Assembly: GCA_022793195.1 (NCBI GenBank)
Contig: JAAWCJ010000003.1
Coordinates: 56,661-120,660 of the forward strand
Direction of reading: 5' to 3'
DNA: 64,000 nucleotides
DNA from: Lachnospiraceae bacterium
GTDB taxonomy: Bacteria; Bacillota; Clostridia; Lachnospirales; Lachnospiraceae
Every line of letters begins with the position of its first letter. Within the stretch, counting starts at the first letter, position 1. The position numbers and the translations under genes were made by a program. The notes beneath the pieces are model-generated. The model saw nothing but the letters and a program-made list of their open reading frames with translations. It was not told the origin of the DNA and did no database searches. Shown here one piece after another: positions 1 through 7,800 of the stretch.

Positions 1-1
1 G

Positions 2-232
2 GATTCTTCCGGGGCTGTCATGGGGAGTAGGATGGTGCTGATGGAGGACGGCAGCAGGGAGAAATACCTGCTTTACGACAGGGAACGGCTCCACTGCGGA
101 AATGTGGTTTTCGGTCCGGCCATTGTGGAACAGATGGATTCCACCACCATTATTTTAAAGAATCAGAAGGCTGTGGTGGACGAATATTTCAACATGGTCA
201 TTACCAGAACAGGAGGGGATTCCAATGAGTAA
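2..232 (+). CDS. hyuA: Hydantoinase/oxoprolinase subunit A, C-terminal end (partial)
   Basis: Only the last 76 codons are in the window; the gene starts upstream of base 1. The fragment contains the C-terminal HyuA hallmark GPAIVEQMDSTT, the segment that closes the ATP-dependent hydantoinase/5-oxoprolinase A subunit family (N-methylhydantoinase, acetone carboxylase beta and oxoprolinase relatives). The stop overlaps the start of the B subunit by 8 bases, the usual translational coupling of hyuA-hyuB pairs. The family hydrolyses cyclic amides with ATP or carboxylates ketones; the substrate cannot be told from this piece. The family call is firm because of the motif plus the HyuB neighbour. Confidence 0.85.
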   Translation, partial: DSSGAVMGSRMVLMEDGSREKYLLYDRERLHCGNVVFGPAIVEQMDSTTIILKNQKAVVDEYFNMVITRTGGDSNE

Positions 233-1889
233 GATCAATTCCATTACCCTGGAGGTGATCAGCAACGGCCTCCTTTCCATTGCGGAACAGATGGGGGTTA
301 TACTGACAAAGACGGCCTACAGTACCAATATCAAGGAGCGCAAGGACTTGTCGGTGGCCATCTTTGACGCCGACGGCAAGGTGCTTTCCCTGGCCCAGCA
401 TATTCCCATCCATTTCAGCTCTCTCTTTGGAGCCGTGGAGGAAGCGCTGAAGCGGTGGGACAAGTCGGAGATTTACGATGGGGACGTGTTTATTGCCAAT
501 GACCCTTACACCGGAGGTGGTTCCCATCTGCCGGATATTGCCCTGGTGCGGCCGGTGTTTTATGAAGGGAAGCTGATTGCCTTTGTGGTCAACAACGGCC
601 ACCATGCGGACCGCTCCAGAAGGGGTCCCACGGTCTATGACGAAGGCCTCCGGATCCCTGTGGTGAAGCTTTATGAAAAAGGGGAACTGAACAGGGATAT
701 TTATGACTTGATTCTCCTTAACTTCCAGCTCAAGGAGGAACGGAGAGGGGACATCCAGGCCCAACTGATCACCAACCAGTTCGGAGCGGACAAGCTGATC
801 GAACTTTGCAAAAAGATCGGCCTGGAGACATATTTTGAGTTCTGCCGGGAGTGGTTAAAATACGGGGAGAAAAAGGCCCGTGCCGCCATTGCAGCCCTGC
901 CGGACGGGGAATATGAGTTTGAAGACATTTTGGACGACGACGGGAACGGTAATGAGAACCTGAAAATATGCGTGAAGCTCCGTATCGACGGAGACCGGAT
1001 CCTGTTCGACTTTTCCGGCAGTCATCCCCAGGTGCCGGGGCCTTATAATTGTGTGAGGAGTGCCCTTCTTGCCACCGTATATTATTCGGTGAAATGTCTC
1101 TTGGATAAGACTATTCCGGCCAATTCCGGTTTTTTTGACAGTATTGAGGTGAAGGCGGAGCCAGGGACCATTGTGTGTGCCAGTGAGCCTGCTCCCACCT
1201 TTGACCGGGAGACCACCACCCAGCGGCTGGCGGACGTGATCTTTGGGGCTTTTGCCAAAATCGATCCGGAGAATGTCATTGCGGCCGGTTGCGGGGCCGT
1301 GACTTTTTACAGCATTGCCGGGCAGGATGCGCGTTCCGGGAAACCATATGTCTATGTGGAGACCATCGGCGGCGGAAACGGCGCAAGATACAACAAAGAC
1401 GGCCTGGATGCGGTCCAGGTTCACATGACCAACAGCTCCAACCTGCCCATTGAGTCGCTGGAGATGGAGTATCCGCTCATGGTGGAGGAATACGCCCTGG
1501 AGGAGGATTCCGGAGGCCCGGGGAAATACAGGGGCGGGCTGGGAATCAGAAGAGGTATCCGGGTTCTTGCGGACAGTGAAAACACCATGTTGGCGGCGGC
1601 TTCCACGGAGCGGATTCGTACGAAGCCCTGGGGTCTTTCGGGAGGCCTTGGCGGAGCCACTTCTTATCTGGACATTTGCCGTATGGGCAAAAAGATCAAT
1701 GAGGCCAACAAAGTGCGTAATGTCCCTTTGGAAGCCGGAGACACGGTTACTTTGGTTTCGGCCGGGGGCGGCGGCTATGGCGATCCCAAGCTTCGGGAAC
1801 CGGAACGGGTGGCCCGCGACTACGAAGAAGGAAAAATCAGCCTGGAGACGTGGAAAGCATGTTATCCGGCTTTTGAAAAAAGAACATGA
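225..1889 (+). CDS. hyuB: Hydantoinase B/oxoprolinase family protein
   Basis: A 554-residue HyuB-type subunit, full length for the family. The N-terminus ITLEVISNGLLSIAEQMG is typical, as are the internal NDPYTGGGSHLPDIALVRPVF and NNGHHADRSRRGPT segments (with conserved His/Asp residues near 90-130) and the Gly-rich C-terminal SAGGGGYGDP. It overlaps hyuA by 8 bases and is followed 17 bases later by nhaC behind a GAGGAGG site, so the three probably form one operon. Known family members work as A+B complexes on hydantoins, 5-oxoproline or acetophenone-type substrates in the cytosol. Substrate is unknown here; coupling to a Na+/H+ antiporter gene suggests import or pH balance linked to catabolism, which is inference. 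Confidence 0.88.
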   Translation: MSKINSITLEVISNGLLSIAEQMGVILTKTAYSTNIKERKDLSVAIFDADGKVLSLAQHIPIHFSSLFGAVEEALKRWDKSEIYDGDVFIANDPYTGGGSHLPDIALVRPVFYEGKLIAFVVNNGHHADRSRRGPTVYDEGLRIPVVKLYEKGELNRDIYDLILLNFQLKEERRGDIQAQLITNQFGADKLIELCKKIGLETYFEFCREWLKYGEKKARAAIAALPDGEYEFEDILDDDGNGNENLKICVKLRIDGDRILFDFSGSHPQVPGPYNCVRSALLATVYYSVKCLLDKTIPANSGFFDSIEVKAEPGTIVCASEPAPTFDRETTTQRLADVIFGAFAKIDPENVIAAGCGAVTFYSIAGQDARSGKPYVYVETIGGGNGARYNKDGLDAVQVHMTNSSNLPIESLEMEYPLMVEEYALEEDSGGPGKYRGGLGIRRGIRVLADSENTMLAAASTERIRTKPWGLSGGLGGATSYLDICRMGKKINEANKVRNVPLEAGDTVTLVSAGGGGYGDPKLREPERVARDYEEGKISLETWKACYPAFEKRT

Positions 1890-1906
1890 AGAGGAGGAGT
1901 TGAAAA

Positions 1907-2908
1907 GTGAGTAAGGAAAAAGCACCTAAGAAAATGAGTTTTCCCGTGGCAGTCTTCACGTTGCTTGTGCTGATTGCCGTCATGGCCGTGGGGCTGGCGG
2001 TACTGAAGCTTGGCACGGTCACGGTGTTTGCGCTGGTTTTGGTGGCCATGTCCCTCATTGCCCTGTTTACGGGTTTTTCCATGGAGGAGGTACAGGAAAC
2101 GATCCTGGATGGCTGTAAAAAGGCGATTCTCGTGATCCTGATTTTGATGAGTGTGGGCATGGTGGTGGGTTCCTGGATTGTGTCCGGCGTCATTCCCTCC
2201 ATTATCTATTATGGCTTACAGATTTTGTCACCGTCTTATTTCCTGCTGGTGGGCTTTATCATCTGCTGTATCGTTTCGTTCTTTACGGGAAGTTCTTATA
2301 CGGCAGCGGGAACTTTGGGTGTGGCTTTTATGGGAATCGGCTACGGCATCGGTGTAAACCCCGGCCTGACGGCAGGTATGGTGATTTCCGGGGCCATCTT
2401 TGGCGATAAGATGTCTCCCTTCTCCGATACCACCAACCTGGCGCCTGCCTGTGCGGGTACGGACATTTTCCTGCATATCAAGTCCATGCTTTTTACGACG
2501 GTTCCGGCAACTTTAATTGCGGCGGTATTATATTTTGTACTGGGGTTACAGTACAGGGGTTCTTCGGTGGATCTGGCCAATGTGCAGGCCATTTCCGACG
2601 GCATTACAGGAGCGTTCAACGTGAATCCTTTCCTGGTGTTGATTCCGGTGCTGACCATTATCCTGGCCATCAAGAAGGTGCCTTCCTTCCTGGCCATGCT
2701 GACAGGGGCCATGGTGGCCGTGGTGGTGGCTTTCATTGCCCAGCCCCAGTTTGACGTGGCAACCATCTTCAATTCCATCGCAACAGGGTTCAGCCAGGAG
2801 TTTGACAATGCCATGGTGGCAAGGCTCTTTAACCGGGGCGGCATTTCCAGTATGATGACCACCGTTTCCCTGTCGCTTCTCTGTCTGGCGTTTGGAGAGC
2901 TTTTGTAG
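1907..2908 (+). CDS. nhaC: NhaC-family Na+/H+ antiporter, N-terminal part, ended by in-frame TAG
   Basis: GTG start at 1907, about 9 bases after a GAGGAGG site. The 333 residues hold roughly nine hydrophobic segments and the NhaC signatures FFTGSSYTAAGTLGVAFMG and FGDKMSPFSDTTNLAP (putative ion-path Asp residues). The frame ends at TAG 2906-2908 inside the conserved LAFGELL(E)RMGVL stretch; the remaining 150 codons continue in exactly the same frame from 2909. A GAG to TAG change would account for this, since Glu is expected there. NhaC proteins exchange Na+ for H+ across the cytoplasmic membrane. Most likely a nonsense-mutated gene or a base error; two separately translated halves are less likely but possible. 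Confidence 0.85.
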   Translation: MSKEKAPKKMSFPVAVFTLLVLIAVMAVGLAVLKLGTVTVFALVLVAMSLIALFTGFSMEEVQETILDGCKKAILVILILMSVGMVVGSWIVSGVIPSIIYYGLQILSPSYFLLVGFIICCIVSFFTGSSYTAAGTLGVAFMGIGYGIGVNPGLTAGMVISGAIFGDKMSPFSDTTNLAPACAGTDIFLHIKSMLFTTVPATLIAAVLYFVLGLQYRGSSVDLANVQAISDGITGAFNVNPFLVLIPVLTIILAIKKVPSFLAMLTGAMVAVVVAFIAQPQFDVATIFNSIATGFSQEFDNAMVARLFNRGGISSMMTTVSLSLLCLAFGELL

Positions 2909-2911
2909 CGG

Positions 2912-3361
2912 ATGGGAGTTTTGAATGCGATTTTAGACAAGCTGCAGGCGCTGGTGAGAAAGCCGGGTCCCCTGGTTCTTTCCACGCTGGCCACCTGCCT
3001 TCTGACGGTGGTTTTGACAGCCAGCCAGTATGTGGCTATTTTGCTCCCCGGTGAAATTTTCAAGGAATCTTATGAGAAAGCGGACGTGGCTCCCTATGTC
3101 CTTTCAAGGACACTGGAGGACGGCGGCACCATTTTCTCATTCCTGGTGCCCTGGTCCATGGCGGCCATTTACACTTCCGGTGTTTTGGAGGTTCCGACCC
3201 TGGAATCCCTGCCTTATACTTTTATGCCGGTTCTCTGTCCCATTTTTGCGATTATCTACGCCCTTACCGGTTTTGCCGTGTTTAAGAAGGACGGCTCCCC
3301 GGTGAAGGGGAAAGGGATTTGGTTCAGCAAGAAAGCGAGATTGGCGGCTGAGCAAAAATAA
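2912..3361 (+). CDS. nhaC: NhaC-family antiporter, C-terminal part (same frame, downstream of TAG)
   Basis: This 149-residue stretch (RMGVLNAILDKL onward) continues nhaC in the same reading frame with one codon (CGG) and then ATG at 2912. It contains the last NhaC helices, including TASQYVAILLPGEIFK and an ISFLVPWSM-like segment, and a Lys-rich tail. A GGAGAG lies 12 bases before the ATG, so reinitiation is conceivable. Alone it would not be a working antiporter; it is best read as the end of the interrupted gene. A perfect hairpin follows at 3375. Confidence 0.7.
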   Translation: MGVLNAILDKLQALVRKPGPLVLSTLATCLLTVVLTASQYVAILLPGEIFKESYEKADVAPYVLSRTLEDGGTIFSFLVPWSMAAIYTSGVLEVPTLESLPYTFMPVLCPIFAIIYALTGFAVFKKDGSPVKGKGIWFSKKARLAAEQK

Positions 3362-3374
3362 AAAGAATATCCTG

Positions 3375-3411
3375 AAACCAGGCCGGGGACAAAGGGTCCC
3401 CGGCCTGGTTT
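3375..3411 (+). terminator. Strong hairpin after nhaC
   Basis: Perfect 16-bp inverted repeat (arms 3375-3390 and 3396-3411, GC-rich centre CCGGGGAC/GTCCCCGG, loop AAAGG), with A-rich DNA before it and no long T-tract after it. It sits 13 bases after the nhaC stop and most likely ends the hyu-nhaC transcript. Confidence 0.75.
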
Positions 3412-3457
3412 GGGGATATCGGAGGAGAAAGATAACAAATTAGCGGGAGATATGAAG

Positions 3458-4876
3458 ATGAAAAAGAAAAGACGGATAAAAGACTGGATGCTTGCAGCGG
3501 CGGCCCTTATTTTGACGGTGCTTCTGGCAGGCTGCGGCGATAAAAAAACGGCGGCAACTATGTATCTGGTGCAGACGGAAGGGACAGTCGGCGTACAGGA
3601 TGAGAAGGAAAAAGAAGTTTCCCTGATGGATAATCTGGGACTGTACAGTGGATATCATGTGGGGACGAAAACCGAAAGCTATGCATGGATTACCCTGGAT
3701 CAGGCAAAACTGACCAAGATGGATCAGGATAGTGAGATTGAGATTCAGAAGAGCAAAAATGAAAAAGAACTGGAAATAGATATAAAATCCGGAAGCATGT
3801 TTTTTAATGTTACGGAACCGCTTGGAGAAGATGAGTCCATGGATATTCGGACCTCTTCGATGATTGCCGGTATCCGGGGCACCTGCGGATGGATGGAAGA
3901 GGGAGCGGAGGCTTGTCGGCTGGGACTTTTGGAAGGAACGGTGGAGTGCCGTATGCCGGAGGGGAACAGCGTGGTCATTACGGCCGGGCAGATGGCGGTT
4001 CTTCCTGCGGGAGCCCATGAGATCCAGGTAGTTCCGCTTTCCCCGGAGGAAATCCCTGGCTTTGTGCTGGATGAGGATCCAAAACTGCCGGATGATATGG
4101 GCCATGGGACAGAGACGGAAAGCACCGAAGAGAGCACGGAAAAAACTGCGCAAGAAGATGTGGCTGAGCAGTATTACGACCCGGAAGTGGGACTGGGGAT
4201 GCCGGAGGTTCCGCAAGACGGGATTGAGAGGAAGATTCTGGAGGTAAAGGATGGAGAGGAGCTCAAAGAACTGGCTATGAATGAAGACCTTTCCAATACG
4301 GAAATTCACCTTGGGGAAGGGACTTACGAAGTACAGTATTTGAGTTTTCACGGATTTGAAAATCTTTCCATAATCGGAACAGGAAAGACCAGGCTGGTGG
4401 CGACAGGGGGAGATGAGTTGATCCTTTCGGCATCTAACTGCAAGAATCTTCTGCTGTACGGCTTAGTTATGGGCCACGACCTTCCCCCGGAGATATCGGA
4501 ATGTACGGCCGGTGTGGTTCTTTTCCATAACTGTGAGGATGTAAAGCTGGGGGGATGTGATATTTACGGATGCGGCCTGACCGGACTTTCCGGCAGTAGC
4601 AGCAGTATCACGGCGCTGAGGACCGTGATTCGGGACTGCAGCAGCGAGGCGCTGTACTGGCTGGGAGGAGACGGGGAACTTCGGTTTATGGAGTGTGCGT
4701 TTGTTGGAAACGGCGAAGCCCCTTTGTTTGGAGGTACTGCGGGCAACACGGTGTTTACACTGGAAAACTGTATTATGCAGGAAAATAAAAGCAGTGAAAA
4801 ATACAAATTTTATGACAGGGCTGATGTTTCATGGGAGGAAAATGGCACACGGGAGAGTGGAAACAGCTGGCAATGA
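3458..4876 (+). CDS. FecR-domain lipoprotein with C-terminal parallel beta-helix
   Basis: The start at ATG 3458 is chosen because GGGAGA at 3445-3450 is 7 bases upstream; ATG 3452 is an in-frame alternative. The 472-residue product has a basic N-terminus, a hydrophobic stretch and lipobox LLAGCG, so it should be a lipid-anchored exported protein. Residues about 40-200 resemble a FecR domain (YLVQTEGTVGVQDEKE, TSSMIAGIRGTCGWM, LLEGTVECRMPEG). A Glu/Thr-rich linker follows, then from about residue 270 repeats like a right-handed beta-helix (IHLGEGTYEVQYLSFHGFENLSIIGTG, CKNLLLYGLVM, CEDVKLGGCDIYGCGLTGLSGS). Ligand and role are unknown. It lies 100 bases upstream of a LytTR two-component pair, which may share its regulation. 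Confidence 0.75.
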   Translation: MKKKRRIKDWMLAAAALILTVLLAGCGDKKTAATMYLVQTEGTVGVQDEKEKEVSLMDNLGLYSGYHVGTKTESYAWITLDQAKLTKMDQDSEIEIQKSKNEKELEIDIKSGSMFFNVTEPLGEDESMDIRTSSMIAGIRGTCGWMEEGAEACRLGLLEGTVECRMPEGNSVVITAGQMAVLPAGAHEIQVVPLSPEEIPGFVLDEDPKLPDDMGHGTETESTEESTEKTAQEDVAEQYYDPEVGLGMPEVPQDGIERKILEVKDGEELKELAMNEDLSNTEIHLGEGTYEVQYLSFHGFENLSIIGTGKTRLVATGGDELILSASNCKNLLLYGLVMGHDLPPEISECTAGVVLFHNCEDVKLGGCDIYGCGLTGLSGSSSSITALRTVIRDCSSEALYWLGGDGELRFMECAFVGNGEAPLFGGTAGNTVFTLENCIMQENKSSEKYKFYDRADVSWEENGTRESGNSWQ

Positions 4877-4978
4877 CAAAAATATGGCCTTTTACAACAT
4901 TTTGCTTAAGAAAGGAAGAAATCCGTAAGATATAAATAAGGTGCAGTCAACCGGAGTTACTTAAAGGAGATGGCATAT

Positions 4979-5677
4979 ATGATACGGATTGCAGTCTGTG
5001 ATGATGAATCGGTAATGTGCAGGCAGCTTGCCCAGATGATATCTGCAAAGCTTAAAAAATGGGAGGAAGAGTTTGTGATTACCTGTTATACCAGCGCAGT
5101 CCGTCTGATTCTTTCTCCTTTGGATTTTGATATGATTTTTCTGGACATCCAGATGCCTGGAATAAACGGAGTGGAACTGGCAAAGAAACTACGCAAAAAG
5201 GAATTTAACGGAATTCTGATTTTTGTGACAGTACTGACGGAATGTATGCCGGACGCATTTGAAGTGGAAGCCATGGATTACCTTTGTAAGCCGGTTGACG
5301 AGGCGCGTCTGGAGCGGACGCTTCTTCGCAGCCTGAAACGTCTGAGCCTAAAAGAAGAAAAAGGCTTTTTTGTCCGGGCACAGAATGGTTACAGGATGGT
5401 TAAGTTCAGCGAAGTTTATTATTGTGAAGTCATGAACCGGAAAATTCATCTTCATATGAGACAGGATGTCATTGAGTATTATGGGAAAATGAAAGACCTG
5501 GAACAGCAGACATTGCCTTACCTGATTCGTTGCCACAGGAGTTTTTTGGTGAATCCCGTTTACTTGCAGGAATACAAAGGCGGGCAGGTGACTTTGGAAA
5601 ACGGAGCGCAGATTCCTGTGTCAAAAAGTTATCACCGGATATTTATGGAGCGGATGTTGCACAGTATTGATGGGTAA
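4979..5677 (+). CDS. LytTR-family response regulator (AgrA/VirR-like)
   Basis: ATG 4979 lies 8 bases after AAAGGAGA (4963-4970); an upstream in-frame ATG at 4970 overlaps that site and is unlikely. The 232-residue protein has a receiver domain (IAVCDDE at the N-terminus, phospho-acceptor Asp in MIFLDIQMPGINGVEL, Lys in YLCKPVDE) and a C-terminal LytTR DNA-binding domain (YYCEVMNRKIHLH, LIRCHRSFLVNPVYLQEY, IPVSKSYHRIF). The family binds tandem imperfect direct repeats at promoters of bacteriocin, virulence or quorum-sensing genes. The paired kinase follows 29 bases later. Targets are not evident in the window. Confidence 0.9.
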   Translation: MIRIAVCDDESVMCRQLAQMISAKLKKWEEEFVITCYTSAVRLILSPLDFDMIFLDIQMPGINGVELAKKLRKKEFNGILIFVTVLTECMPDAFEVEAMDYLCKPVDEARLERTLLRSLKRLSLKEEKGFFVRAQNGYRMVKFSEVYYCEVMNRKIHLHMRQDVIEYYGKMKDLEQQTLPYLIRCHRSFLVNPVYLQEYKGGQVTLENGAQIPVSKSYHRIFMERMLHSIDG

Positions 5678-5706
5678 TAAAAGTTTAGGGTTGCGGGAGG
5701 AAAGAA

Positions 5707-7068
5707 ATGGACTGGCTGTCTCAGGCGATTTCGGATGGATTACCATATATCCGCTGGTATACGGTGATACCGGCTTTGTTGGGATACATGGTCGTACCGC
5801 TGATTGTTTTCCGTTTTTTTTGCCAGTATGCAGAAGCGCCGTTTAAATGGAGGCATGGTATTTTTTATATGGTCTTTTCTGCCGGTTTTTCTGTGTTGGA
5901 GCTTGGGCTGCAGTTGCCTGGAAGCATCGGGCTTTTTGGAGAAACTTTGCTGCTTATTTTTTGCGGCCGTGCATTTTCTAAAAAAAGCTGGATGGAAGCC
6001 TCCGCCGTTTCCGTTTTGCTCTTGTCGGTATTGAACGTCAGCAACAGTATGATACGCTGGCTGGATCACAGAATCATTGCGCCGGTAATTTTGAGTCATA
6101 ATATATTTGTCATCCCTTCCGATACCATCAGGGAGAGCCTGAGAATCTTTATCGTATCTTGCATTTTAATCGCAATATTGAAAAGATTCCGGGAAAGCAT
6201 CAGGTACACAAACCGGCAGGCGCTGCTGCAGCTGACGGTTCCCGTCTTTTTTATATCGCTGGTGGGGAGAATGATACAGGATTCCATTTACGGAAAAGGG
6301 GAAGCGGCCATATGGGATCCCAGGACGGGGGAGGTGGAAATACTTCCCAATATCAATATTAATTATTGGGAATTGTTTTTCATACAAGTATTTTCATGTC
6401 TTTGCTTTTTTTCCATATTGTTTGCCTATCATAAGATTACGGGGATTTTGCAGACAGAGCAGAAATTGCGTCTGCTTGAACAACAGGCAAAACAGCAGAG
6501 GCAGTATCTCCAGGAAGCAAAAATGCGGGAACAAAAGACGCGTTCTTTCCGACATGACATTAAAAATCATCTGGCCGTACTGGCAGGGCTGTTGAAAAGG
6601 GGGCAGACAGACGAGGCATGTCGTTACCTGTCCTGCCTGGAAGAACTTTCGGCAGAACTTTCCTATCCGGTGCATACGGGTGAAGCGGCAGTAGATGTGC
6701 TGCTTGGAAGTAAGCTTTCTGCCGCAAAGGAAAAGAAAATCCGTATTTCCTGTGAAGTGGAGCTCCCGAAGATTGAAGGCATGACAGACTTGGAATGGTG
6801 CATAATCCTTTCCAATGCCCTTGATAATGCGGTAAGGGCTTGTGACGAGGTTTCGGAAGAGGAAAAATATATTGAAATAAACAGCAGGAGGAAGGGGAAT
6901 TTTTACCTGCTCCTCGTGGAAAACAGCTGCAGTCACAAGATTCAGGGCGTGGTGAAAGAAGGTGTTGGGCTTTCCAACATCAGGAGCGTTGTGGAAAAGC
7001 ATCAGGGAATCATGGAAACAGAAGTCTCCCGGGGGAGATATAAACTGAACTTGCTTTTTGTAATATAA
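5707..7068 (+). CDS. AgrC/GHKL-type sensor histidine kinase
   Basis: A 453-residue kinase with about six to seven hydrophobic segments in residues 15-250, then a coiled linker, the phospho-acceptor box RSFRHDIKNHLAVLAGLL (His near residue 281) and a GHKL ATPase with SNALDNAVRACDEV (N-box) and GVGLSNIRSVVEKHQG (G-box). This is the AgrC/CitA-SpoOB-like class that pairs with LytTR regulators and often senses peptides. It is preceded by GGGAGG and forms a pair with the regulator upstream. No precursor peptide or AgrB gene is seen next to it. Its stop lies within a terminator-like hairpin. Confidence 0.88.
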   Translation: MDWLSQAISDGLPYIRWYTVIPALLGYMVVPLIVFRFFCQYAEAPFKWRHGIFYMVFSAGFSVLELGLQLPGSIGLFGETLLLIFCGRAFSKKSWMEASAVSVLLLSVLNVSNSMIRWLDHRIIAPVILSHNIFVIPSDTIRESLRIFIVSCILIAILKRFRESIRYTNRQALLQLTVPVFFISLVGRMIQDSIYGKGEAAIWDPRTGEVEILPNININYWELFFIQVFSCLCFFSILFAYHKITGILQTEQKLRLLEQQAKQQRQYLQEAKMREQKTRSFRHDIKNHLAVLAGLLKRGQTDEACRYLSCLEELSAELSYPVHTGEAAVDVLLGSKLSAAKEKKIRISCEVELPKIEGMTDLEWCIILSNALDNAVRACDEVSEEEKYIEINSRRKGNFYLLLVENSCSHKIQGVVKEGVGLSNIRSVVEKHQGIMETEVSRGRYKLNLLFVI

Positions 7069-7116
7069 AGGGGCACTGGACATACACAAATTCCGATATT
7101 TTGCAACAGCCCCTTT
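7067..7116 (+). terminator. Terminator-like hairpin after the sensor kinase
   Basis: AAAGGGGC (7067-7074) pairs with GCCCCTTT (7109-7116), followed by ATTT. The loop is long (34 bases) but contains TG/CA pairs that extend the stem. It overlaps the kinase stop codon. Confidence 0.5.
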
Positions 7117-7270
7117 ATTTACAACATAGTAGCGTTTCTTCACATCAATGTGATGATTTTGAGGGAATCTTTCGGCGATATAGAAAGAGTAAAGAGAAAC
7201 CGGAACGTATCCGGTAAAATCACAGTTCCTTTCGTGGAGGGAACAATAGAACGGACAGGAGGAAATGAAC

Positions 7271-7585
7271 ATGAATGTAAACGCTATGGCAGGAGCAGGG
7301 TATGGCGCCGGTGTAGGCGGCGTTTCCGGCGGCGGAGACAGTTTAAAGCTTAAATCCCTGGAGCAGAAGCTCAAGAAGCTGGAGGATGAGAAAAAGCAGG
7401 CGGAAGAGGCCCAGGACACAGAAAGGGCAAGAAAACTGGAACAGGAAATCCTGAAAGTGAAACAGGAGATTGAGCAGTTAAAGGAAAAGGAAAAAAAGAA
7501 AAAGGAAAAGGAACAAGAAAAACCGGGACAGGAAAAACAGGGAGTACCCGGACTGCGGCCGGATGGCTTGGATGTGTACGCCTAG
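7271..7585 (+). CDS. Small FlxA-like coiled-coil protein
   Basis: ATG 7271 is 8 bases after AGGAGG (7257-7262); ATG 7265 is too close. The 104-residue product starts with a short Gly/Ala-rich segment (GAGYGAGVGGVSGGGD) and then a highly charged coiled coil (LKLKSLEQKLKKLEDEKKQ through EQLKEKEKKKKEKEQE), ending GVPGLRPDGLDVYA. There is no signal peptide or transmembrane helix. It resembles the short FlxA/UPF-type coiled-coil proteins of Clostridia, whose function is not established. Its stop (TAG 7583-7585) touches the left arm of the palindrome at 7585-7800. Confidence 0.7.
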   Translation: MNVNAMAGAGYGAGVGGVSGGGDSLKLKSLEQKLKKLEDEKKQAEEAQDTERARKLEQEILKVKQEIEQLKEKEKKKKEKEQEKPGQEKQGVPGLRPDGLDVYA

Positions 7586-7800
7586 AATTCTCAAAATCCC
7601 GTAAAAAACTGCAAGCTTTGGTTTTTTCACAGACACGTCAGATTTGACACAGCGCTGCGCCGCTTATGAGCCGCGCCATTTCCGCAAATGGAGCGGGCGA
7701 AAACAGCGCGGCAGCTATGCTCACGCTGTTTGCCAAATCCTTCCTATTGTCTGCTACAAAAATCAAAGCTTGCAGTTTTTTACGGTTGTTTTGAAAATTC
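7585..7800. repeat. 216-bp palindromic element at the holA 3' end
   Basis: The outer arms (7585-7626 and 7758-7800) are nearly perfect inverted copies over about 42 bp. A second nested repeat follows (GATTTG..ACAGCG against CGCTGT..CAAATC) and the centre is CCATTTCCGCAAATGG. The right arm contains the last codons of holA (EFSKQP, stop); the left arm therefore looks like an inverted, slightly diverged copy of that gene end. On the minus strand the core carries GTGAGCATAG and AGCGGCGCAGC, similar to the cores at 25.4 and 41.1 kb. It separates two convergent genes and may act as a bidirectional terminator. Confidence 0.8.

Noticed and set aside
855..1925. 356-codon open frame on the minus strand across hyuB
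   Set aside because: It is fully antisense to a well-supported hyuB, has no ribosome site and reads as a shadow frame of GC-biased codons.
2906..2908. TAG as pyrrolysine in nhaC
   Set aside because: Pyrrolysine is known mainly from methylamine methyltransferases; no pyl genes are seen here and Glu is the expected residue.
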